Below are positions 57,101-64,000 of a stretch of 64,000 nucleotides of DNA, one piece after another. Position 1 is the first letter of the stretch. Every line of letters starts with the position of its first letter. A program made the translations under genes and the position numbers. The stretch comes from Sarcophilus harrisii (Eukaryota; Chordata; Mammalia; Dasyuromorphia; Dasyuridae). Location: the NCBI RefSeq assembly GCF_902635505.1, contig NC_045429.1, forward strand, positions 464,149,359-464,213,358, read 5' to 3'. The notes under the pieces were generated by a model that saw only the letters and a program-made list of their open reading frames with translations, was not told the origin of the DNA and did no database searches.

Positions 57101-57235
57101 CCAGCCCAGGGGACGCTCCCCTGTTTCCCACTGCAGCGTCTCATTGGGAATGCCTGCCAGGCCACACGGGCACCATCTGGGCACAGGTGGCACGTGGGGG
57201 AAGTGCCTTCCAGGCTCGGCCCAGAAGTCTGGCCT
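54195..57235. other. Intergenic DNA 5' of ITGB2
   Basis: No gene recognised, although a non-coding ITGB2 exon and promoter may lie here or to the right. SINE pieces are at 55150-55215 (minus), 55595-55650 (minus), 55850-55920 (plus), 56825-56885 (plus) and 56948-57005 (minus). A G run of about 16 lies near 56317-56333. Confidence 0.5.
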
Positions 57236-57239
57236 GTCT

Positions 57240-57312
57240 GTTTCTCTCTGTCTCTCTCTGTGTCTCCCTCTGTGTCTCTCCCTCTCTGTGTCTCTCCCTC
57301 TCTGTGTCTGTC
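57240..57312. repeat. CTCTGTCTC microsatellite
   Basis: Short array of TCTCTGTGTCTCCC-type units. Confidence 0.9.
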
Positions 57313-57989
57313 TCATAGTAGGGCGGTCTAATTATGGGGGCCCCAGGTTGGGTCCGGTGGTAACAGAAAGCAGAGCCCCTGCCTGTGCCTAACCAGCCAC
57401 GAGGCTACCCTGCTCACACATGTTTAGAAGCGGTTTGGGGGGACTGTTGGACATCCCAGTTCTGGTGGGCTTGGTTCTGAGCCCCCCTCCCTCCTGGAGC
57501 AGCAGGTCCCCCCACAAGCAGGGGAGCATCTTGGGAAGGGGGGGGAGCACCGAGGCCGCCACCCTTGGGAACCCTCACTCCCGGCCTTCTTTTCTGCCCC
57601 AAGGGTGGCCCTCGGTGCAGTGGGCCCCCCCATCTCTCGGGTTTGGCCGGGCCGCTCGGTGACCCCCCCCTAGCCTCCCAGGCTCCGGGCTTGCTCCCGG
57701 TGTGCTCCACCAGCGCTGCCCGACTTGGAAAGGTGGCCGCGGAAAAGCCCCGGGGCGCTTGGGCAGGAGCCCACCCTTTTCTCACACAAGGAACTGGCCG
57801 TGGGCTCAGGCTGTCCCTGTGTCCGCTCCCCCCCTCGCTGGGGATGGGCTGAGTGGGGGCGCCTGTTCTGCCCCCTGGGAGGTCCCTCGGAGGCTTCCCG
57901 TCTGAGCTGCCCCAGACGACTGTCTCCTCTGTTGGTGTTTCTTTTTCCAAAACACAGTCAGGTGATAAGAGTTCAGATCTTTCATTGTG

Positions 57990-58590
57990 TCCTTCAATAG
58001 AGCCCGGTTAGCTCAGAGGCCTTTCTCTCTGCTTGGTTCCAAGAGCTCTTGCAGTTTTGTCCTTGGCTTCTGCCTCTGCTTTCTCCAGCCTCCGGCCAGC
58101 ACCAAGGTGGAAGATGCAATGAATCTCTTGCCTTGAAGACAGGGCTTGTGGGCTTCCTCCCAGAGTGCTCCTCTCCAACCCCAGTCAATGTTCCCAAGAA
58201 AAACTCTCTCAAGCTCTAAGAGCTTCCTGTATATATGTGATCTCCCAAAGGTTAACTCCTCCTTCTGGAGAGAGAGGGATTCTGGGTTATGTCCCAGAGT
58301 GCTCTCTGGCCCTGAGGGAGGTGTGAATTCGGATATCTTATACTAAGCCTGAATGTGTGAATTCCATTGAGTACTTAGATACTTAGAAGCTCTCTAAAGG
58401 TATGAACACAAGCATCGTTTCTGTCAGTACCTTCTTTCAAGTTCTGGCCCAAAACATCTCCTTCCAAGATCAAATCAATCATATTGAACCAGCTAAGTTA
58501 GATAATTATTGTCTCTATCAACTCTAATGGCTTACCACTTTGTAAAGATTCCAACACTCCTCACTTCCCCTTTTCTAGCGTCGGGGTCCT
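57990..58590. mobile_element. AT-rich interspersed repeat, unclassified (possible LTR fossil)
   Basis: About 600 bases of clearly lower GC inserted in GC-rich DNA, 250 bp before the first coding exon of ITGB2. The wording (AGCACCAAGGTGGAAGATGC, AAACATCTCCTTCCAAGATC) feels like a dispersed marsupial repeat. No coding part or paired terminal repeat is visible, so the family is open. Confidence 0.35.
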
Positions 58591-58832
58591 CAGATCTAGC
58601 CCGGGAGCTGGGGGGCGTCCCCGGATCCTGGGGGGCCACTTGTCGGCGGGAGCCGGCCTCCCCTCACAAAGCGCCCCCCCCCCCATTTCAGGGTCTTGAT
58701 CCCAAGCTCCCCTCCCCCTCTCAGGGGCCTGGCCCTCTCATGTCCCCGCCCCCACTGCCCCTCCTGTGGGCTTGCCAGAAGCCGCGGTGGCGGGATCCGC
58801 ACTCATAACCCGGCTCTCCTCCTGTCTTGCAG

Positions 58833-58893
58833 GCGATGCTTGGCAGAAGCCTCCTGCTCCTCTCCCTGCTGGGGCTGCTGGGAATCCCGCCAG
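58833..58893 (+). CDS. ITGB2: ITGB2 first coding exon (signal peptide)
   Basis: The acceptor (cttgcag) is followed by three bases and then the ATG at 58836. Nineteen codons plus one base encode most of the signal peptide, and the donor is gtgaga. The presence of an acceptor before the ATG means at least one upstream non-coding exon, as in other ITGB2 genes. The ATG was chosen because it gives a 22-residue signal peptide, matching the human length. Confidence 0.95.
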
Positions 58894-61800
58894 GTGAGAT
58901 CCTGGGGACTTTCTTTGACTTTTTGCTTTGAATTGGGAAAAAGCCCGGCAGTCCGATGGGGTGCTGACCGGCCCGGGATTGGGCCGCGGGTGCAGTGGGA
59001 GGGAGCTTGGACATCCACTTGGCCCGGGACTGGGGATTGGGGACGGGGACTGGGGACCTCGGGGACTCCGGCCACTCAACCCGCGCAGAATTGACTTTCT
59101 TGGGTCTTGTCATTGGAAAAATCTCTTTGCTCCCTCCCTCCGCCATGCCCTTTCCCCATGCCCCCTCCCCCGTGTCCCCTCCCTCATCTGCCCTTCCTTA
59201 TGCCCCCTCTAAGAAGAAAAACAAAACCCTTGTGACAACAAACACCCCCAGGGGCGGCAGGACCCAGAACCCGGGCTCTCGCGGCTTGGGTCGCAGCAAC
59301 GGCCCCATGAGCCTCTGAGGAACCAGAGGTCGTCTGGCCGGAGGTGGGGAAGGCGGAGGGCGGAGGGGCCGGGCGGAGGGCGGAGGGCGGAGGGCGGAGG
59401 GCGGAGGGCGGAGGGGCCGGAGCCAAGCTGAAAAGCCCTCCTGCCCCGAGGCGGCCGCATCAGGTCTCCCCAGCCCACCCCCCCCAGGCAGCCTCCAAGC
59501 CAGCCTCCCTGGCCAGAATCTCCTTCTCTTGTAGCCCTTTCCCAGGAATGTCCCAAGTACAAGGTCAGCACCTGCCAAGAGTGCATCCGCCTGGGGCCGG
59601 GCTGCGCCTGGTGCAAGAAGCTGGTAAGATGCCATGCTGGCGGTGCTAAGTGGTGGGGAAGGGGGGAGGGGAAGGGGGAGGGAGAGCTCTCAACCCCTGC
59701 CGCCCCCCCCCTCCCCCCAGAAGCCGTGGGGAAGGGCCGGCCCTCCTCTCGCCCTAGCCCCGGGCGCGTGCGCCCACGCCTTGGGCTGGTTGAGGCTCCA
59801 CATCTAGGCGGGGCCGGTGGCCCGGGATCGCCCCCTGACCCGTCCGGGTCTCTTTGCCCAGAACTTTGCTGAGAGAGGCGAGTCCGACTCCATTCGCTGC
59901 GACACCCGACAGCAGCTCCTACAGAGCGGCTGCAAAGAGCGCGACATCGTGGACCCGCGCAGCGCCGTCAACCCCCGGACCGACCCGCCCGGCCCCCCCA
60001 CGCCCCAGCTGACGCCTCAGAACGTCCAGCTCCGTCTGCGGCCAGGTGGGGCTCGCCGGGGCCCGCCGGGTACCGGGTCTGGGGCAGAAGGGTCCGAGTT
60101 TCTGATCATGGCCCATGTCCTCTCCCAAGGAGAGGCAGGGAGGGGGTTAGGGGGAGGGGCAGGGACTTAGGGAGGGAGGGAGGGGCAGGCAGGGGCTGCT
60201 GCCTCAGGGCCAGGAGGTGCCCCCATGGGCACCCCAACGGCTTTTAGAGGAGAGCTCAGGTAGCCACCAGCCACGAGGAGTCGAGGCCCCCACCAAGCCC
60301 CTGCTTGCCTTCCCCGGGTAGGTCAGGCTGCCGCCTTCAACCTGACCTTTCGGCGTGCCAAGGGCTACCCCATCGACCTTTACTACCTCATGGACCTGTC
60401 CTACTCCATGTACGACGACCTGATCAACGTAAAGAAGCTGGGGGGCAACCTGCTGAAGGCACTGAACGAGATCACGGAGTCCGGCCGCATAGGTGTGGGG
60501 GCAGGGAGCACGGGAGGGAGTAGTGAGTGTGGGGAGGGGGTGGTGGGTACGGGGAGGGGGCAGCACCTGGAGCTGGGCCTTCTGTCCCTAGTGGCTGCTT
60601 ACTGGGGGTCCCCGCCACCCCTACCTCGCTGCCCACAGTGATTCAGGATGTCGGGGCCTGTAGGATCATTAGGGTTCCAGAGATCTTGAGCTAAAAAGGG
60701 CTGCCAGAGGGGGCCATTCCCCCATGTTCTAGATGCGACTCCTGAGGCGCAGGGGGGGCCATCTGGCCCCGAGACACAGAGCTAAGGAGAGGCTGAGGTG
60801 GAATTTGAATCCAAGGCCCTTGCAGCCAGCTCAGATCTTGCCCCCCTCTCTGAGTGGCTTTGTCCTGCCCTTCTGGGCCCTCCAAATATTCCGGACTCGG
60901 GCCCGGCCCCACAGAACTATGGGCGAGACCCTGGCCATACTCCAGGACACCCACAGGAAGGACCGAGGGTTTCTGCTTTCCTGCTCTGGCCCTGGCCTGC
61001 TCCCGGTGAATGGGAGGCCTGCAGAACCTTGCAGAAGCTCACAGGGCACCAAGGCCGAGGTTGGGGAGGCTGTTGGTGAACAGGGGAGTAGCTTTTTTTT
61101 TTTTTTTTATACATGACCAAACCGTTATTTTGCTGTACAAAAAGAATCAGACTCTGAAATATTGTACAATTAGCTTGTGAAGGAAATCAAAAATGCAGGT
61201 GGGCATAAATATAGGGATTGGGAATTCAATGTAATGGTTTTTAGTCATCTCCCAGAGTTCTTTCTCTGGGCGTAGCTGGTTCAGTTCATTACTGCTCCAT
61301 TGGAAATGATTTGGTTGATCTCGTTGCTGAGGATGGCCTGGTCCATCAGAACTGGTCATCATATAGTATTGTTGTTGACGTATATAATGATCTCCTGGTC
61401 CTGCTCATTTCACTCAGCATCAGTTCGTGTCAGTCTCTCCAGGCCTTTCTGAAATCATCCTGTTGGTCATTTCTTACCGAACAGTAATATTCCATAATAT
61501 TCATATACCACAATTTATTCAGCCATTCTCCAACTGATGGGCATCCATTCAGTTTCCAGTTTCTAACCACTACAAACAAGGCTGCCACAAACATTCGTGC
61601 ACATACAGGTCCCTTTCCCTTCTTTAGTATCTCTTTGGGGTATAAGCCCAGTAGTAACACTGCTGGATCAAAGGGTATGCGCAGTTTGATAACTTTTTGA
61701 ACATAGTTCCAAACTACTCTCCAGAATGGTTGGATTTGTTCACAACTCCACCAACAATGCATCAATGAGGGGAGTAGCCTTTGGCAGGACTTCATCACCC

Positions 61801-63919
61801 ATGCCAGGGACTCCTGAGGGAAACAGATGATAGCAGCAGTTGATCCACATTTGGTCTGTGCCTTCACAGCTGGAGGGCACTGGGGTCTACCCTCCCCCCA
61901 GCCAAAGGGCACCAGGGTCCGCCCCCCCTTAAGCTGTAGGGCACTGGGGTCTCCCTCCCAACTAGAGGGCACCAGGGCTCACCCCCCAGCCAGAGGGTAC
62001 TGGGATCCACCCCCCAGCCAAAGGGCATCGGGGTCTGCCCCCCCCCCTAGCCGGAGGGCACCAAGGTCCACCGCCCCCCAGAGTCTGGCCTTTGAGGCAG
62101 GAGGCCAGGCCATCCCTCCCAGGCCCCCAGAGTTGGTGGGCAAGCTCAGCATGTCGCTACCCCCGGTCCCCCGCAGGCTTTGGCTCCTTCGTGGACAAGA
62201 CGGTGCTGCCCTTTGTTAACACACACCCCGAGAAGCTGAAGCACCCCTGCCCGTCCAAGGACACCCAGTGCCAGCCCCCCTTCGCCTTCAAGCATGTGCT
62301 GAAGCTCACCGACAACTCCAACCAGTTTCAGACTGAGGTTGGGAAGCAGCTCATCTCTGGGAACCTGGATGCGCCCGAGGGGGGTTTGGATGCTATGATG
62401 CAGGTGGCCGTTTGCCAGGTAAGCCAGCCGGGCCATCTGCAGACCACAGAGAGCTGGGCCCCCAGGGCCCTGGCGAGGGGAACGGTCTGCTGTGGGCCAG
62501 GGGCTCTTGTGCAGAAGTGGGGGGCCGGCTAAGCAAGCTGGGGCCCTCAAGTGTGAGGCATCAGCCAGACACACGCATCTATTAACCTCAGGGTCATGCA
62601 GTGCAGACATGAAGCTGGGCAGACATAAAGCCAGTCCTTCCCTCTTGGCGCCCAGTGTGCCCATCTCCAAAGCATCTGTTTGCTCTGACCATTCCCTGGT
62701 GGTCTGGGGGTCAGCAATGGCGCCCCCTCAGTCCTTGTGCCCCCAGAGCCCTGGGCCAGAGCCTGTCCCAAGTCAAGAACCATCAGCCCCAGGTCCCTGA
62801 CCAGATTGACTGGGGATCCTTGGTCTCCCCCTTCCACAACCTGGTGGGATCCCCGCTTGTCCCCATGAGTGTCGGGTCCCCGTGGGCCAGAGGGATGTTC
62901 CATCTGCAGTGGCCCCATGAAGCCCGCTGACAGGCTGCAAACCCCCCCCCCTTCCCCTCCCCTACCCCCCACCCCACCCCTCATCCCCGGCACCAAAAGG
63001 TTCCATCTCCTTCCCTACTCAGATGGTCAGCCAGTAAGCATTTGTTAATCACCAACAGTATGCTAAGCCCTGGGGTGGCTAAAGGAGGCAAAAAGGTGCC
63101 TCCACCCTAGGAGAGCTCATGGAAGAATGGGGGAGACCTGGGGCCAAAAGCCAAGGGCCCAAGCATGGGAAGTGACCTGGACGAGGACTGTGAGGAGTGT
63201 GGGCGCTCAGGTCAGACCTGGCTGGGGCTTTTCAGGATGACATTGGCTGGCGCAATGTGACGCGGCTGCTGGTCTACGCCACGGATGACGGCTTCCATTT
63301 TGCGGGAGATGGGAAACTGGGGGCCATCCTCACACCCAATGATGGTCACTGTCACCTGAAGAACAACCTCTATGAAGACAGCAACAAGTTCGTAAGTGTC
63401 TCCGTGCCCTATGGCGGAGGATGGCGCCCGTGATTGTGTGATTGTGTGGCTGTGAGTGTGTATGTGAGTGTGATGGTGATTGTGTGTGTGTGTGATCCTG
63501 TGATCGTGTTGTGCGCGGGTACAATGATGATTGTATGTGTGATCATAAGTGTGATTATTGTGTGTATGATTCTGTGATTGTGTTGTGTGGCTGTTTGCAG
63601 ATGTGATGATGATTGTGTGTGAGTGTGATAGTGATTGTGTGAGATTATGATTGTGTGTGATTGTGTGCGGGTGTGTTGGTGATTGTGTGTGATTGTGTGT
63701 GCAGCTCACTACTCACTGTGCATGTGCTCTCTCTCTCTCCCCATCTCTGTCTGTCTGCTCTCTCTGTCTCCATCTGTCTCTCTCCATCACTCTCTCTGTC
63801 TTTGTCTCTCTGTCTCTCCCTAGGACTATCCCTCGGTGGGGCAGCTGGCACAGAAACTGGCAGAAAACAACATCCAGCCCATCTTTGCTGTGACTAAAAA
63901 AATGGTCTCCACGTATGAA
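58836..63919 (+). CDS. ITGB2: Integrin beta-2 (CD18), 5' part of gene, seven coding exons
   Basis: Beta subunit shared by the leukocyte integrins (LFA-1, Mac-1 and relatives), a type I membrane protein for adhesion to ICAMs and complement fragments. The coding exons are 58836-58893, 59535-59623, 59862-60045, 60322-60492, 62177-62418, 63236-63391 and 63824-63919. All have AG/GT borders and compatible phases, and sum to 996 nt (332 codons) with no stop. Residues 1-22 are a leucine-rich signal peptide, followed by a Cys-rich PSI domain and the start of the hybrid and beta-I domains. The MIDAS motif DLSYS lies at residues 135-139, and the specificity-loop cysteines at 192 and 199. N-glycosylation sequons are at N117 (NLT) and N255 (NVT). 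The human protein is 769 residues, so the rest lies beyond the window. Identity rests on near-continuous agreement with human ITGB2 as I remember it. The 5' UTR exon and promoter were not located. Confidence 0.97.
59343..59422 (+). repeat. GGGCGGA heptamer array in ITGB2 intron
   Basis: About eight to ten copies of GGGCGGA, some interrupted by GGGCC. The plus (transcript) strand carries regular G3 runs and could form quadruplexes. Confidence 0.9.
59535..59623 (+). CDS. ITGB2: ITGB2 exon: end of signal peptide and PSI domain start
   Basis: The 89-nt exon opens at phase 1 and ends at phase 0 with donor gtaaga. It encodes the cleavage region (ALS before QEC) and the cysteine-rich PSI core ending CAWCKKL. 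The cysteine spacing follows the integrin PSI pattern. Confidence 0.96.
59862..60045 (+). CDS. ITGB2: ITGB2 exon: rest of PSI domain and hybrid domain start
   Basis: The 184-nt exon runs from phase 0 to phase 1 with donor gtgggg. It starts [16 protein letters not shown], matching the human [16 protein letters not shown] block, and ends LRLRP. The middle, rich in Pro and Thr (DPPGPPTPQ), differs most from human; this is a normal variable linker. Confidence 0.95.
60322..60492 (+). CDS. ITGB2: ITGB2 exon: hybrid to beta-I domain, MIDAS motif
   Basis: The 171-nt exon is phase 1 to phase 1. It encodes the highly conserved block from [14 protein letters not shown] to the metal-ion-dependent adhesion site DLSYS, then [12 protein letters not shown]117 in NLT is a glycosylation sequon. 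The MIDAS aspartate and both serines are intact. Confidence 0.97.
60705..60845 (-). repeat. CORE/MIR-type SINE in ITGB2 intron
   Basis: Tail-first copy: TTCTAGATGCGACTCCTGAG, GAGACACAGAGCTAAGGAGA, then GGAATTTGAATCCAAGGCCC (reverse of a B-box-like sequence). Confidence 0.75.
61093..61767 (-). mobile_element. LINE-1 3' end inserted antisense in ITGB2 intron
   Basis: A T run at 61093-61108 (poly(A) of a minus-strand element) is followed by L1 3' UTR and the last part of ORF2 in reverse (TATTCCATAATATTCATATA, CTCCACCAACAATGCATCAA). The 11-bp target-site duplication AGGGGAGTAGC flanks it at 61082-61092 and 61768-61778. The element is 5'-truncated at 675 bp. The intact duplication and clean sequence suggest a fairly young insertion. 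Confidence 0.92.
61867..62085. repeat. ~28-bp minisatellite in ITGB2 intron
   Basis: About seven degenerate units of GAGGGCACCAGGGTCCACCC with C-rich spacers, about 90 bp before the next ITGB2 exon. Confidence 0.85.
62177..62418 (+). CDS. ITGB2: ITGB2 exon: beta-I domain, specificity loop
   Basis: The 242-nt exon is phase 1 to phase 0 with donor gtaagc. It encodes [16 protein letters not shown], the small disulfide loop bounded by C192 and C199, and the conserved [11 protein letters not shown]. The human NNS glycosylation sequon in this exon reads DNS here (D213). Confidence 0.97.
63030..63160 (+). repeat. L2/MIR3-like fragment in ITGB2 intron
   Basis: GTAAGCATTTGTTAATCACC, AGTATGCTAAGCCCTGGGG, then CCACCCTAGGAGAGCTCATG and GAATGGGGGAGAC, the full order of this family. 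Confidence 0.75.
63236..63391 (+). CDS. ITGB2: ITGB2 exon: beta-I domain
   Basis: The 156-nt exon is phase 0 at both ends, with acceptor ttttcag and donor gtaagt. It encodes [20 protein letters not shown] and continues to [10 protein letters not shown]. It carries the conserved NVT sequon at N255 and the [12 protein letters not shown] strand. Confidence 0.97.
63430..63820. repeat. GATTGTGTGT repeat and CT-rich tract in ITGB2 intron
   Basis: 63430-63705 is a TG/GATTG-rich microsatellite. 63720-63820 is a TCTC-rich tract that merges with the polypyrimidine tract of the next exon's acceptor. Confidence 0.92.
63824..63919 (+). CDS. ITGB2: ITGB2 exon: beta-I domain, last exon in window
   Basis: The 96-nt exon is phase 0 at both ends and follows a CT-rich polypyrimidine tract. 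It encodes [16 protein letters not shown] and ends MVSTYE before donor gtaagt. The next exon lies past the window end. Confidence 0.96.
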
Positions 63920-64000
63920 GTAAGTGCAGGGCCACTGGGGTCCCCAGCCCCCCTCCCCAACCTCATCACTGTCTTTGTTTCTATGGCTTTGGCTCAGGAA

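Overview
The window is vertebrate nuclear DNA, most likely from a marsupial. Two host genes are recognisable by exon translation. The interspersed repeats are LINE-1 3' ends and tRNA-derived CORE/MIR-type SINEs of the kind that dominate marsupial genomes; this family assignment is from memory and was not searched. The sequence is very GC-rich, crowded with minisatellites and long homopolymer runs, and looks like a GC-rich, perhaps subtelomeric, chromosome segment.

Genes. SLX9 (FAM207A), a ribosome-biogenesis factor, lies on the minus strand at about 42.4-44.1 kb. Five coding exons are visible; the exon with the start codon was not found but is probably near the CpG island at 46.5-47.8 kb. ITGB2, the beta-2 leukocyte integrin (CD18), starts on the plus strand at 58.8 kb and runs off the right end. 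Seven coding exons are present, giving 332 codons from the signal peptide into the beta-I domain. The two genes are head-to-head, as I recall them in human (ITGB2 and SLX9 divergent on chromosome 21). The left 42 kb lies downstream of SLX9. In human that side leads towards ADARB1, but I recognise no ADARB1 exon here.

Layout. 0-5 kb: minisatellites and unannotated GC-rich DNA. 5-7.9 kb: a strong CpG island with a tandemly repeated CCAAT/GC-box promoter module, a (CCG)n tract, a YY1-type motif and an NRF1 motif; its gene is unknown. 8-22 kb: intergenic, with many VNTRs, an AP-1/CRE cluster at 13.28 kb and an inverted SINE pair at 16.0/17.4 kb. 22.5-22.8 kb: a G/A tract. 23.9-24.7 kb: a TCTG microsatellite. 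25.8-26.1 kb: a TG-rich repeat. 26.9-27.9 kb: an inverted pair of protein-like segments, one ending in a good splice donor. 29.1-29.6 kb: a GAAA-rich tract. 31.9-33.3 kb and 39.1-39.6 kb: LINE-1 fragments. 36.3-37.4 kb: a second CpG island. 41.9-44.2 kb: SLX9, with a 17-copy minisatellite in its 3' UTR. 45.6-46.3 kb: a degenerate ~18-bp satellite. 46.5-47.8 kb: a CpG island. 48-58 kb: SINE-rich intergenic DNA, two short VNTRs and an AT-rich interspersed repeat. 58.8-64 kb: ITGB2, with a LINE-1 insertion, a SINE and VNTRs in its introns.

Most long open frames in this window are products of GC-rich or repeat sequence and are not reported as genes.
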